A stretch of 64,000 bases of DNA from Verrucomicrobiota bacterium (GCA_016721945.1 JADKHC010000001.1:124001-188000), one strand, 5' to 3'. Counted from the stretch's first letter, positions 9,464 to 19,497 are shown. Translations and numbers: made by a program. The notes: generated by a model not told the origin, from the sequence alone.

Positions 9464-12400
9464 GTGCACTCCTCCGTCCTTCAAATCTTATCCAGGCGCT
9501 TCATCCCTTACTGCCTCTCGCTTTTTCTGATTGCGACCTGCTTTGCGAGTAAACCATCGGCCGAGGAAAATAAGCCAGCCATCCGAACGTCGGGAATCCC
9601 CTTTCAACGGCTATACCCTGACGACGAAGTGGGCTATATCGCTCCAAGCTCGAAGCTGGCATTCGATTCTTTCGGGCGCATCGCGGTGGTTCGCGAAGGC
9701 GTCTATACCGTCCTGAGCGACGAGATTTGGATTAATCTACTGCAGGAGGGCACGTTGGAGATGGTGCGAGTAGAGAAAGGTAACGACAATAAGCTCTACT
9801 TCGGTGCCCGGTGCGCTTGGGGCCGCGCGGTTTTTTCCGATTCAGGAAAACTCCGCCCGCACCCGCTGCTACCCCGATCGCTTCCACCTTGGACCCAATT
9901 TGCCTTCTTCGACGATATCATCTGCACCACGGATGGCGTGTATTTCGGGAGCTGGTACGGCACTGTCTTTTTGAGATATGGCAGCGATGAACCGGCCTTT
10001 TTCGAGGTCAAGGATCAGCACTGCCTCATCCGTGTTGGGGAACGCGTGTACGCCGCCACCACAACCGGATCCATCGTCCAGATCCAAATCCAATCCGGCG
10101 ACGAGGCTCTTCGCCCAGTCCTGGATCATGGCCCGGTGGTCGAACATGCCATCAGGCTGGATGCTACGCACGCGCTCGTTTCAACCAGCACAAATGAGCT
10201 TCTGGTCTTTGACGGTACGCAGCTCCGCAACTGGTCCCATGATACAAACCTCGTTCCGAACGGCAGAATATCCGCGATTACGGAGTTGATGGATGGAAAT
10301 ATTGCGGTCGCTGTCGTCGGCTCTGGACTCTATATATTCGCACCCGACGGAAATATACTCAGACGTTTTACCGCGCCGCGTTTCAGGCAGATTTTCGATC
10401 TCGCCTGTAATGAAAAAGGGGTGCTTTGGCTGGGGTTGGCCGATTCGGTTCTGAAGTTTCTTTATGACTGCCCGCTTGAGGATTTCGGGCACGAACTAGG
10501 GCTGCTGCCGCATTGGCCAGTGCTCGCGTGGCATGAGAATAAAGTCTTCGTGGCGTCGGAAGGTATTCTCAACATTCTCGAAAGCCAACCCCAAGGGGAA
10601 ACGGCGCGCTTCACTGCCTTCAAAGAACAGCCCCCGGGCGGAGCAACCCATGTCGCGGGGAATGAAGCGACCCTGCTCGTGGGAAACAAAAACGCCCTTT
10701 ACGAGCTAACCGGAAAGAAGTTCACCAAAGTCGCCGATTTCTCCGGGCTGAGTGATCTCATCATGATCACCCCCGATCTCTGCATGGTCTTAAGCCTTGA
10801 AGAAATAGCAGCCTTCAAGCGAGTCGATGGACACTGGTTAGAGGCCTGCAAACGCATTCCGGGTGTTGGATATTCACCCATCGCGCAAGGTTCCAAATTC
10901 GGCATGATTATCGAGATGGCGAGCAACGGCGCCGCGCTGGCAACCTACGACGAGCAAACATCGACTCTCAGCGTAGAAAAAATCAACCCCTGGCCCGACG
11001 CCTACTGGACCAGCGCGAGTGTACTCGACGATCTCATATTTTTCACCGGCTTGCCTGGACAGCGCAGTTGCTACGACCCACGCACCAAAAAATGGTCAAA
11101 ACCTGCCGCTCTAGAAGCGGCACTCAACCAATCTGAACAATGGATTGTAAGGCTTGCGCAGGGAGAAGATGGCACCCTGTGGGCGACGACCAACAAAGGT
11201 ATCGTCGTTCTGCGGCCCGATACCGGTAGTTACAAAATCGATACGACCAGTTTCGACTTCATCAACGCCTTCTATCCTTTCGTGCGAATTCTCGCCAATG
11301 GTGAGGTCTGGTTCACCGCCAACCAGTCACTGTACCGTGCAGACACGACGCGCCCTCCGCCGTCGCCCACGCCGCACTTCGCCATCACGTCTGCTCTGGA
11401 CACGTTGTCGCATCGCGAACTCATGCACACAGCAAGGCGCTCCAAGAGCGGCTCCATCTTGCTGGGGAAAACAGGAAACAACCTCTCAATCAGATTGTTT
11501 TCCGGGACCTATTACAACCGGCGCCCACCCGGATATCTTTACCGGCTTAACGACGGTCCGTGGACGGCAGTCGACTCGGGTTCGCTCCTGAGTTTCCGAG
11601 ACCTGAACCACGGCACATACGATTTGGAGGTAAAGCCCGCGAAGGCTCCCGGCGTATCCGCACTGCCCCTACACGCTCTCTTCACCATTGATCCGCCTTG
11701 GTGCCTTTCGGTCACGGCCAGGATTCTCTATACAGCGCTGTTCGCGGCGGGCCTGTACGGCATCATCAGGTTCACCAATCGAGTCTCCCGTCGACGAAGT
11801 GCGGTTCTGGAAAAGCTCGTGTCCGAACGGACAAGCCAGCTTGAAACCACCATGGAGCGCCTCAATGAGGAGACACGTGCAGCTGCGACCCTGGCCGAGC
11901 GCAACCGACTCGCGGCCGAAATCCACGACAGCCTGCAGCAGGGTTTGAGCGGCGCGATCCTTCAGCTCGATTCCACAATGAACCTCGCGCAGATCGACTC
12001 AGTGGTGCAAAAGCGACTGAACGTCGCGCGCAACATGATCTCGTTCACGCGCTATGAGGTCCAGAACGCGATTTGGGACAAAGAGTCGCCCTACCTGGCC
12101 GACAGCGAACTAGGCGACGCCATTCATAGGCTCATCGCTTTCATCAACACCGACGAAACCAGCATCCAGGTACAAATCGAGGGCACGCCTCGCAACCTCC
12201 CAACCGAAACCAAGCACCATCTTATGCGGATCGCACAGGAAGCTACCACCAACGCGATCCGCCACGCGAAGGCATCCCGGATCGATATTTCGCTAATCTA
12301 TACTCCCAGCGAGGTCGTGCTGGAAATCCGCGATGATGGCATCGGTTTCAACCAAGAGAACGTGGTGAGTATCGACCAAGGACACTTCGGCCTGCGCGGC

Positions 12401-12496
12401 CTGCGAAGCCGGGCAAAACGGCTCGGTGCACAGCTCGATATCGCAAGCGCCCCCACCGCCGGTACAAAAATATCCGTCCGCTTAACGACCAGCTGA
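9464..12496 (+). CDS. Two-component sensor kinase with periplasmic propeller and HisKA_3 domain
   Basis: 1,010 residues. A GTG start is chosen because the frame is closed by TAA at 9437 and the GTG precedes a signal-anchor-like segment (YCLSLFLIATCFA). Residues about 45-640 form a periplasmic region of beta-propeller type (two-component regulator propeller repeats, as in kinases sensing carbohydrate in Bacteroidota). A Y_Y_Y-like beta domain follows (about 670-735), then one membrane helix (about 745-770) and a coiled linker. The HisKA_3 dimerisation motif has His821 in EIHDSLQQ, and the HATPase_c domain has QEATTNAIRHAK, DDGIGF and GHFGLRGLRSRA boxes. This is the NarX/DegS kinase type and fits the LuxR-type regulator 24 bp downstream. 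Ligand is unknown; oligosaccharide is inferred from context. Confidence 0.9.
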   Translation: MHSSVLQILSRRFIPYCLSLFLIATCFASKPSAEENKPAIRTSGIPFQRLYPDDEVGYIAPSSKLAFDSFGRIAVVREGVYTVLSDEIWINLLQEGTLEMVRVEKGNDNKLYFGARCAWGRAVFSDSGKLRPHPLLPRSLPPWTQFAFFDDIICTTDGVYFGSWYGTVFLRYGSDEPAFFEVKDQHCLIRVGERVYAATTTGSIVQIQIQSGDEALRPVLDHGPVVEHAIRLDATHALVSTSTNELLVFDGTQLRNWSHDTNLVPNGRISAITELMDGNIAVAVVGSGLYIFAPDGNILRRFTAPRFRQIFDLACNEKGVLWLGLADSVLKFLYDCPLEDFGHELGLLPHWPVLAWHENKVFVASEGILNILESQPQGETARFTAFKEQPPGGATHVAGNEATLLVGNKNALYELTGKKFTKVADFSGLSDLIMITPDLCMVLSLEEIAAFKRVDGHWLEACKRIPGVGYSPIAQGSKFGMIIEMASNGAALATYDEQTSTLSVEKINPWPDAYWTSASVLDDLIFFTGLPGQRSCYDPRTKKWSKPAALEAALNQSEQWIVRLAQGEDGTLWATTNKGIVVLRPDTGSYKIDTTSFDFINAFYPFVRILANGEVWFTANQSLYRADTTRPPPSPTPHFAITSALDTLSHRELMHTARRSKSGSILLGKTGNNLSIRLFSGTYYNRRPPGYLYRLNDGPWTAVDSGSLLSFRDLNHGTYDLEVKPAKAPGVSALPLHALFTIDPPWCLSVTARILYTALFAAGLYGIIRFTNRVSRRRSAVLEKLVSERTSQLETTMERLNEETRAAATLAERNRLAAEIHDSLQQGLSGAILQLDSTMNLAQIDSVVQKRLNVARNMISFTRYEVQNAIWDKESPYLADSELGDAIHRLIAFINTDETSIQVQIEGTPRNLPTETKHHLMRIAQEATTNAIRHAKASRIDISLIYTPSEVVLEIRDDGIGFNQENVVSIDQGHFGLRGLRSRAKRLGAQLDIASAPTAGTKISVRLTTS

Positions 12497-12520
12497 AACT
12501 TTTCGTCGAGAAATCATAAC

Positions 12521-13141
12521 ATGCCCAAAATAAAACTGCTCCTTGCCGATGATCATACGGTGATCAGGCTTGGCCTCAAAACGGCCACCAACGACCAACC
12601 CGACATGGTCGTCGTGGCAGACGTTGAAAGTGGAACGGATGCCATCGAAGCCTATCGCGTTCACCGTCCTGACGTCGTCGTGGCGGATCTACGCATGCAG
12701 GGCATGGGTGGCATAGAAACGACCCAGAAACTGCGCGAGTTATTTGGGGATGTCCACGTGTTGATCTTTAGCAACTACGCCAAGGGCGAAGAGATTTTTC
12801 AGGCGATGCGCGCCGGTGCCTTGGGTTTTGTGCTGAAGGAAATGTCTATGTCCAGGCTGCTCGAGGCGATTCGCACGGTCGCCAAGGGAGAACGCTACAT
12901 GCCACCTGAAATCGCGATGAAAGTCGGCGAAAGAATGTTGTTTCAGCTCTCACCGCGAGAGATCGATGTACTGCGTCTGGTAGCAAAAGGCATGAGCAAC
13001 AAAGAAATTGGGAATCAACTCGGCGTCGTTGAGGGAACAGTCAAGATTCACGTCGCAAACATCTTTGCCAAAATGGGCGTGTCCGACCGGACGCACGCCA
13101 TCGTACTCGCCTCCAAGCGCGGCATCATCGATATCGATTGA
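12521..13141 (+). CDS. NarL/FixJ-family response regulator
   Basis: 206 residues: a receiver domain with acidic cluster DD (residues 10-11), phospho-acceptor Asp56 in VVADLRM and a Lys near the end, followed by a C-terminal LuxR-type helix-turn-helix (LSPREIDVLRLVAKGMSNKE, then VVEGTVKIHVANIFAKMGVSDR). It is co-transcribed with the HisKA_3 kinase upstream (24-bp gap), which is the expected partner type. Probable targets are the surrounding hydrolase and receptor genes; no operator can be assigned with confidence. It resembles the second regulator at 40077, with the same layout and helix-turn-helix spacing, so the two systems look like distant paralogues. Confidence 0.93.
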   Translation: MPKIKLLLADDHTVIRLGLKTATNDQPDMVVVADVESGTDAIEAYRVHRPDVVVADLRMQGMGGIETTQKLRELFGDVHVLIFSNYAKGEEIFQAMRAGALGFVLKEMSMSRLLEAIRTVAKGERYMPPEIAMKVGERMLFQLSPREIDVLRLVAKGMSNKEIGNQLGVVEGTVKIHVANIFAKMGVSDRTHAIVLASKRGIIDID

Positions 13142-13164
13142 GAACAATTTCGCTATATCATTCG

Positions 13165-13202
13165 GCTGCTTTATATATACGCGAAAACATATATAGAGCA
13201 GC
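13165..13202. terminator. 14-bp inverted repeat after the regulator gene
   Basis: GCTGCTTTATATAT and ATATATAGAGCAGC flank a 10-nt loop, with one G-T pair, 24 bp after the regulator stop codon. It can fold as a terminator-like hairpin but lacks a U-run; it could equally be an operator. Confidence 0.4.
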
Positions 13203-13334
13203 TTCAGTCAAACTGTGGCCGTTGCGGGGTTGTTGGTGACGCTCGCGCTGTGGGGGTCGGCTTGGACGAAGAATCTTTGGCCGACTCTCATACCAAGTTG
13301 CATTCAAACGTATAATAACGGCTGGCGTTTGGAG

Positions 13335-13421
13335 GGTAGGGACGGCCAGCCTTGGCCGTCCGATTGGATGTGCGTTGTAGGCAAGCGACGATTACGGACG
13401 ACCCGGCGGGTCGTCCCTACC
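13335..13421. repeat. REP pair, family A (GTAGGGACG-headed)
   Basis: An 87-bp element bounded by perfect inverted ends GGTAGGGACG / CGTCCCTACC. Each half holds its own hairpin: GGACGGCCA/TGGCCGTCC and GGACGACCC/GGGTCGTCC. The head-to-head pair of GTAG-headed hairpins matches the architecture of REP/BIME elements mobilised by RAYT transposases. It lies between convergent genes (regulator and GH35). No RAYT gene is in the window. Confidence 0.75.
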
Positions 13422-13457
13422 TTTGGCTATTTTGATAGGTTTGAGTGAGAAATGATA

Positions 13458-15146
13458 TCAGTCGTGCGAGAAGAGTTTCACTTTCACTACGCGTGGGCCG
13501 GTGGCGGAATCGAAATTGTCCCAGCGCCAGAAGGGAATCTGGACCGCGCTGCCCTGGTTGGTTTGATCGCCGTTCAGACGGCGGCCGTTGACCCACGCGC
13601 CGTTGACGTAAACCTGCTCCCAAATCTCAGCGAATCCGACTACCCGTTTCGTCACGGAGGAGAAGGTCACGGCCAGTCCATCACCCGCGATGAGGAACTC
13701 GTCCGGCGCCGTATTGATGATGAGTCCGTAAGCGCGGTCGTCTGGAGAACCATTGCTATAGATGACGTGAGCCACGTATCCACCCAAAGTGATATCGCAG
13801 TTGGACTGTACCCCTGCGGTTTCCTTGACGCCTTCCAATTGCTGCGCAGCGGCTTTGGGCGCTTCGGTCTGCAAAATGCCTTCCATCCGGCCGGTGCCTT
13901 GGAACTGGAGAATCAGGGGGCTGAGGTCCGAAACGAGCTTGAGCCCCTTCGCGATGGGACCGTCCACCGATTGTCCCTCGAGGCCGAACGGTGCAAAGCA
14001 GATCGCATCGTGATGGGCGACCGCCCAGAATACATTGCGCGCGGCTTGGTGCATTTCGATTGGTGAGGGTTTATACCAAACGTCGGCGTGGGTCTCCGGG
14101 ATGAAGAGAGGGTTGTCAGGCCGGTGGTAGGATGCGGCGACCTCCTTGAAGTTGTTCGCATAGATATCCGGCGCACAGATCGAAATCGCGGGCGCAGCAA
14201 CTTTCCAGATATCGATGACCCGATGGTTAGGGCCGCCAGAGGGGAACTGTCCGGGTTGGCCCTCGCCTGCCAGCCACGCATTCACATAAAGTGGAAGATT
14301 GTAGGCTGCCTTGCCGGAGGCCGCGATGTCACCGATGTATGAGGCGTAGCGCCACGCCATGAAGATCTCGTCACTATCCTTCGTGGTACCGAAGACTTCC
14401 GCCCAAGAGCCGCGCTCCCTGCGTCCGTTCTGTTGCCAGAGCGCCTCAAGATGCGGCGTGAGACGGCCTTTGTTCGCGATCAGATAATCTAGCAGCGCTT
14501 GGGGAACCAGACTGGTAAATGCGCTGTTCGCTTCGGGGCTGTGGTCGCGTGATTCGAAAAGACCCACCTCGTTCTGCACCTGGACCATGATCACTGTATT
14601 TTCCTGCTCATCGATCTTGCGCAGGTGGCTCATCATGGCGGTGAAGGCGGCCTTGTCCACATCGCGCGACTGTTGGCCGAATGTGGAAAGCGCAGACATG
14701 GGGCGCCCGTTCGCATCGTGTGCACGCGGGAAACGCACGGTGTCTCGGCGCACCCACGCTGGCGCGTACTGAGAAACGCCATTCTTCCAGCTGCCGAACC
14801 ACAGCACGATCAGCTTCACCTGGTGTTTCCGCGCCGTGCGAACCATGTCGTCGAGCTGCCCGAAATCGTAGGTGCCTTCGATTGGTTCGAGCAACTCCCA
14901 AGTGACCGGAGCGAGCACAGTGTTGGCGTGGAGCCGAACCAGCTTGTCCACTGCGCGGTCGAAAAACTCGGGATTGCCCGAGGACGAGTTGTGTACTTGG
15001 CCGCCGATGACGAGGAACGGTTTGTCCTCCACGATCAGTTGCGTAGCAGTGCCATGTTTCGCCAGATGCGGTGCTTTCGCGATGGCTGAGTTGAACGTGC
15101 AACAGAGAGCTGCGATGACCAGTGCTGTGGTTGGGTAAAGATGCAT
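13458..15146 (-). CDS. Secreted GH35 beta-galactosidase-like protein (DUF5597 type)
   Basis: 562 residues with a signal peptide (about 1-23). The TIM-barrel half is GH35/GH42-like: FLVIGGQVHNSSSGNPEFF, the VTWELLEPIEGTYDF block, catalytic acid/base Glu193 in MVQVQNEVG and nucleophile Glu351 in LFIPETHAD. The C-terminal part is a beta-sandwich of the kind annotated DUF5597 in this subgroup. Relatives act on beta-galactosides, and some members act on other beta-linkages, so galactosidase is the likely but unproven activity. The gene is transcribed alone in the same direction as the TonB receptor upstream, from which a REP pair and a terminator separate it. Confidence 0.88.
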   Translation of the reverse strand: MHLYPTTALVIAALCCTFNSAIAKAPHLAKHGTATQLIVEDKPFLVIGGQVHNSSSGNPEFFDRAVDKLVRLHANTVLAPVTWELLEPIEGTYDFGQLDDMVRTARKHQVKLIVLWFGSWKNGVSQYAPAWVRRDTVRFPRAHDANGRPMSALSTFGQQSRDVDKAAFTAMMSHLRKIDEQENTVIMVQVQNEVGLFESRDHSPEANSAFTSLVPQALLDYLIANKGRLTPHLEALWQQNGRRERGSWAEVFGTTKDSDEIFMAWRYASYIGDIAASGKAAYNLPLYVNAWLAGEGQPGQFPSGGPNHRVIDIWKVAAPAISICAPDIYANNFKEVAASYHRPDNPLFIPETHADVWYKPSPIEMHQAARNVFWAVAHHDAICFAPFGLEGQSVDGPIAKGLKLVSDLSPLILQFQGTGRMEGILQTEAPKAAAQQLEGVKETAGVQSNCDITLGGYVAHVIYSNGSPDDRAYGLIINTAPDEFLIAGDGLAVTFSSVTKRVVGFAEIWEQVYVNGAWVNGRRLNGDQTNQGSAVQIPFWRWDNFDSATGPRVVKVKLFSHD

Positions 15147-15428
15147 GATACTTGTGGATGTTTTTCTGAGGTGTTAGCGTGGCCTCCAAGCACTCGCGGG
15201 CAAGCCGTAAGCCGTGCCTTTTCCTCACTCACGATGACGCTGTATTATTACGGCTGTAGTTCATATAGATATTCTATAGCTCACCACCACCGCTTCTCAC
15301 GCAGGACAAAACACCTCCTCCTGGTTTATTCCCGTGCACCTGAGTTTCTTACTCAATATTACCTCCAGTCCAATACTGGCTACAGAAAAACCTCACCACC
15401 ACCATGACCGCCGTTCGTTCGCCGATTT

Positions 15429-15484
15429 GTAGGAGCCTGCTTGCAGGCGATTCCTTCAATCATCGCCTGCAAGCAGGCTCCTAC
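15429..15484. repeat. REP pair, family B (GTAGGAGCCTGC-headed), perfect inverted repeat
   Basis: Arms 15429-15451 and 15462-15484 are perfectly complementary over 23 nt, separated by 10 nt. Each arm begins GTAGGAGCCTGC and folds on itself (GCCTGC-TT-GCAGGC), then ends GCGAT. This closely matches the layout of classical REP sequences (GTAG head plus small palindrome) and is a complete head-to-head pair in an intergenic gap. Confidence 0.85.
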
Positions 15485-15532
15485 ATCCCAACAAAGCCGA
15501 AGTCGTTATACATTTCCACTGAAATTATACAT

Positions 15533-15573
15533 AAAAAGGGACCGGCCAAAGCCTATACTCAGTGACCGGTCCC
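15533..15573 (-). terminator. Rho-independent terminator of the first TonB receptor gene
   Basis: Read on the minus strand, GGGACCGG and CCGGTCCC arms form an 8-bp GC stem around a 20-nt loop, followed directly by TTTTT. It begins 37 bp after the receptor stop codon. Confidence 0.7.
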
Positions 15574-15609
15574 CCACCAAACGATATATCCCAGTAAGAT
15601 ACACCGAAA

Positions 15610-18600
15610 TTAGAACGAGAAGGTATTCGTGACAGACCACTCCTGGGTCGGCTTGATACGAACACCTGCCCATGTCTGGCCATCTGGCTCAACCGTAACC
15701 GGAGCCAGACCGTTATTAAGCAGTAGATTACGTACGTTAAACTGAATTTTCCATTCAATCTTGTTCGTAATCTTCCGCTGGTAGCTCAGCCACAGATCCA
15801 CACCATCTTCAGCAGAACCATAGACTGGATTCTCGGTATCATAATGTGCATAATCGAGTGAGTCGAGGTATACAGGATATCCGATAACGACCTTATCCTG
15901 CCAGCGATAAGCTGCACCGGCACCGAAGCCCTTCAACCAGCCTTTTGAGAAGCTGTAATTGGTGACTACATTATAACGCCACTTGCGTACTTCGGAATTG
16001 GAAACCTGCTCCTGTAGTTTCAGGTAGGTCCAATTACCGCGCCAATCAAGCCACTTTTTACGCAGTGAGTTACTCCAAACATAGTCACCGTTGTACTGGC
16101 GCATTTCACCAGCGGGACCGGCAATCATCGCATCCATATAGGTGACGAAATCTTCAAGATTCTTATCACCAATACGGGTCGCAGTCGCTGTTGTTTTAGA
16201 GGCATTAAACGCCAAACGCCAGTTACGGGTGATATTGGCTGTGAGTTCAAACTCGTAACCCTTTGACTGTTGATCACCGGTGATCGCAAAGCCAGCAGGT
16301 GCACCACCACCATAATTTGCTACAGTAGAAGCGACAGGCTGGTAGGCAGCGTTTGCCGGATTAAGCCCGCCCGTGGCAGAATTTGTGTCGCCATTGTCCC
16401 TAAGCGATTGTTCGTAGGTGGCGCGATCGGTGAGAGCAGATGACGTCGTTGGGGTCATATTCCAGACTGTGAAGAAGCCATCAGCCTCAAGCTTTCTCTG
16501 AATATTATTCCACGCAGTGATACTGGCATCACGCATAGCAACCGTCTCATCCCAAGTCTGGAGGCGAGCACCAGCAGGAACGGTCTGGTTGATATAACCC
16601 ATGTCAGAAGTATAATACTTGGTTTGAACTGCTTTGCCGTCGGCATCAACATAGGCAGGCGTCCAGTACCAGCGTGTATTCATAGTTACTGGGTAGCTTG
16701 TACCCGTAGTGGAATCCACGTAGGTACCTGAATTTCCCTTACCTGCGACATAGGGACCGGTTCGAGTGTCTGTGTAACCAGTACGATCGTTCGCATTCAA
16801 GGTGTAGCCGCTCAACTGATACAGGAAGACGTTACGGAACTTAAGACCTTGCTGTAAGGTACCGAAGAAGCCGCTATCCGTCGAGACTGTGGCATTCTTA
16901 ACGGTCGTCTCGTATTGAACAACGCGCAGAGAGTACTTGTTGTCTTTTGTAGAAACCTGAACGCCGAACTCTTTGGTCTTACCCTGTGGATTGCTGAGTG
17001 GATTGTTATACATGTCCACGCGGGCACCACCAACTTGGAAGTTGCTCGAACTGTTGTAGCTCAGGCTCAAATTAAACGGAACCGACTCATCCCAGCGGGT
17101 GGGCAGGAACTTATTAAGGTGGAGCACCGCGCCGCCGGAAACCGAGTGGCCCTTGTAGTAGCTCTTGTCATTATAAGCCGGCAGAGCATAATTAGATCCA
17201 TCAAGCCTCAGGAAATTGCGGTCACTGCCATTCTGGGAAGCGTTAATGGCCGTGGACTTAACCTTGTCGTAACGCCAACCGAGAGTCGGGATGAAGCCCT
17301 GATTCCACATGAATCCCTGCCAAGAACCAGCATAGGAACTTGTAATGCGTTGGGATTTGCTGGCCGAAGTGTAGAGCGGGTCTCCATTGTCGTAGCTCAA
17401 AAGATTGAGATAACGTTCATTACTCCAGCCCTTGTAGTTCGCCGGGTTAGAGGCTTGGGTCTGGGTCGTCGCCTGAGCTATATTAAATACCTCAGCATAG
17501 TAATTTCGAATAGCAGCACTATATGCTGGATCCGCAGGATTCCACGCAGCTCCCGGGGAAACGGTGGAAGGCGCCGTCCATGTTGCATCGAATAGATAAA
17601 CATTACCGCTTCTCAGGTCTACTAGATCCGTGACTGCTGGGATATCAGCCGCGCGACTCGCGCTACTGAGCGAATTACCGAGATAAAGTACGGCCAATGG
17701 AGCACGATTCGCGAAGTTGTTGTTGAAACCCGACCCCAGCGTTGTGTACGCATCCCAGGCATTGCTATTCGCATACCTGTTCCAGTTGCGAGTTTCTATG
17801 TTTACCGTGTCACTACTAGCTACACCGTTGAAACGATGCTTGCCGATCAGTTTTACCAAGAAGTCATTTTTAATGAAGTCCGTTGCACGGAACTCACCAA
17901 AGAGCGAAGCACGAGAAGCTTTCCGCTCAGTGACGGTAGACGATCCTGTACCACCGGCTGTAGACGTCACATACGGACGCCCATAGTTCATGTTGGTGTT
18001 GTTGTCTTGAAGGACGTTGGTGACATCGATGCTAATTGTGGGAGCACCACCCAGTAAGCTCTTACTACCAGCAGTGTATTTCTGATAGTCATAATTCAAC
18101 TCCAAGCCAACACGATCTCCCCAACCGTTTTGCGTGAAGGAGAGATTGTAAGCGGTCCAGTCAGCTGTCTCGCGCTTATTGTCTCCATCAATCAACTTAT
18201 TATAGAAATCAAAGACACTCTTGTCGGTTAACATCTTATTACTGGTCATGGCAGCCCAGTACGGCTTGATCGTCGGAAACATGTTCGTCACATAATCGCG
18301 ATAGCCACCAATTCCGTAGAACATTTCGGAGTACCGCTGGCCAACGGCATTGTCGCCCTGACCACGGAGGGAACCACTAGAATTAAGGAACCTATTATTT
18401 ACATAACCAGCATTAACCTGGTAGATTTCACCGGTAGTTCCACTTAGGAGGAAAGTCGGAGTCTGCTGGCCGCTAATCGTCTTTAGCCAAGGGCTAACAC
18501 CGCCAGCATTAGAAGAAAGATCATAAACACTATAGTTACTGCCACCGCCAATTGCAATCTTACCGGCATCGGTGAACCAAGGAGTAATATTATCGTACGG

Positions 18601-19497
18601 CGTGGTATTGCGGGGCATGTTGGCGACAATCTTGCCCTTCTCGGCTTTAACTTTGAAGCTGGAGGCAAAATCGCGGCCAAAGAATTTAGGATCCCAACGG
18701 ACAGCGCCATAAACGCGCTCGTCATCCTTGAAAGCCGGCTGCTGCTGGAACTGTTCGTTATTCGACAGGATATCGACGCGCAGTGCAAGTTCGCCCTTAA
18801 TCAGCTCCTTATTAGCATCGATCGCGATGCGCTTGCTGCCATAGGAAGCTACTTTAAATTCCACGCTTCCCTTATCCTGAAACTCCGCATTGCGAGAAGA
18901 CGAATTGATGATACCTGCGGGGCTACCCAAACCAAACAAGATAGCGTTTGGCCCACGTTGAATATCAATACGGTCACTATTGTAAGTATCCCACGGCACA
19001 TTTGTCGCAAAGAAGTCACGAGTCTGGTCAGCTGAGGTAAGACCACGAACGCGCTGTGTTCCGCTGATGGAGGTCTGCGCATTGAGCGTAGTGCCATAAC
19101 CCGTACCCGCATAAGAACCGCGGCTGCCGGCAACTTCAGCGTTTGTCGTGTATTGAAGTAAGGTCGCGTTGTCTGTTGCACCAATATCAGACATCATGTC
19201 CTTATTGATAACAGATATAGAGGAGGCGATATCCTTTAGGTCTGTGCGGATGCGGGTGCCAGCAAGCGTTTGAGTTGATTGGTAACCGGTATCTTTTGTC
19301 GCAGTAACTTCGAACGGTGAGAGCAATAAAGCCTCTCCTTCTTCTTCCACTGGTTTGCTACCTGCAGGGACTGTTTCGACCGGAATCTTGGCTTTATTAT
19401 CGATTTCGGCTGGTTGTTGTGGTTGCGGAGCCGACTGGGCATGTGCCAGTGTCGCGCAGAGCAATGTAGCTAACGATAGTCTCGTTACGGGTTTCAT
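15610..19497 (-). CDS. TonB-dependent outer-membrane receptor (large, Opitutaceae type)
   Basis: 1,295 residues. Signal peptide is about 1-20 (ends ATLAHA). Then come a Pro/Gln-rich linker, the TonB-box/plug entry LLLSPFEV (about 57-64) and plug elements GTRIRTDLKDIASSISVIN, VRGLTSADQTRDFFATN and RIDIQRGPNAILFGLGSPAG. A long C-terminal beta-barrel ends VTNTFSF with the terminal aromatic typical of outer-membrane proteins. Length exceeds classical siderophore receptors and fits the oversized receptors of Verrucomicrobiota that appear to import oligosaccharides without a SusD lipoprotein. The gene has its own promoter region and terminator and sits between GH35 and the GH2 gene train. Substrate is inferred from context only. 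Confidence 0.93.
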   Translation of the reverse strand: MKPVTRLSLATLLCATLAHAQSAPQPQQPAEIDNKAKIPVETVPAGSKPVEEEGEALLLSPFEVTATKDTGYQSTQTLAGTRIRTDLKDIASSISVINKDMMSDIGATDNATLLQYTTNAEVAGSRGSYAGTGYGTTLNAQTSISGTQRVRGLTSADQTRDFFATNVPWDTYNSDRIDIQRGPNAILFGLGSPAGIINSSSRNAEFQDKGSVEFKVASYGSKRIAIDANKELIKGELALRVDILSNNEQFQQQPAFKDDERVYGAVRWDPKFFGRDFASSFKVKAEKGKIVANMPRNTTPYDNITPWFTDAGKIAIGGGSNYSVYDLSSNAGGVSPWLKTISGQQTPTFLLSGTTGEIYQVNAGYVNNRFLNSSGSLRGQGDNAVGQRYSEMFYGIGGYRDYVTNMFPTIKPYWAAMTSNKMLTDKSVFDFYNKLIDGDNKRETADWTAYNLSFTQNGWGDRVGLELNYDYQKYTAGSKSLLGGAPTISIDVTNVLQDNNTNMNYGRPYVTSTAGGTGSSTVTERKASRASLFGEFRATDFIKNDFLVKLIGKHRFNGVASSDTVNIETRNWNRYANSNAWDAYTTLGSGFNNNFANRAPLAVLYLGNSLSSASRAADIPAVTDLVDLRSGNVYLFDATWTAPSTVSPGAAWNPADPAYSAAIRNYYAEVFNIAQATTQTQASNPANYKGWSNERYLNLLSYDNGDPLYTSASKSQRITSSYAGSWQGFMWNQGFIPTLGWRYDKVKSTAINASQNGSDRNFLRLDGSNYALPAYNDKSYYKGHSVSGGAVLHLNKFLPTRWDESVPFNLSLSYNSSSNFQVGGARVDMYNNPLSNPQGKTKEFGVQVSTKDNKYSLRVVQYETTVKNATVSTDSGFFGTLQQGLKFRNVFLYQLSGYTLNANDRTGYTDTRTGPYVAGKGNSGTYVDSTTGTSYPVTMNTRWYWTPAYVDADGKAVQTKYYTSDMGYINQTVPAGARLQTWDETVAMRDASITAWNNIQRKLEADGFFTVWNMTPTTSSALTDRATYEQSLRDNGDTNSATGGLNPANAAYQPVASTVANYGGGAPAGFAITGDQQSKGYEFELTANITRNWRLAFNASKTTATATRIGDKNLEDFVTYMDAMIAGPAGEMRQYNGDYVWSNSLRKKWLDWRGNWTYLKLQEQVSNSEVRKWRYNVVTNYSFSKGWLKGFGAGAAYRWQDKVVIGYPVYLDSLDYAHYDTENPVYGSAEDGVDLWLSYQRKITNKIEWKIQFNVRNLLLNNGLAPVTVEPDGQTWAGVRIKPTQEWSVTNTFSF

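Larger units (their letters stand above)
15147..15609. other. 463-bp gap between GH35 and TonB receptor genes
   Basis: No gene is supported. From right to left it holds the receptor's terminator (15533-15573), a perfect REP pair (15429-15484) and an AT-rich stretch around 15240-15290 (TATAGATATTCTATAG) that is the likely place for the GH35 promoter. No clear -35/-10 pair was identified. Confidence 0.4.
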
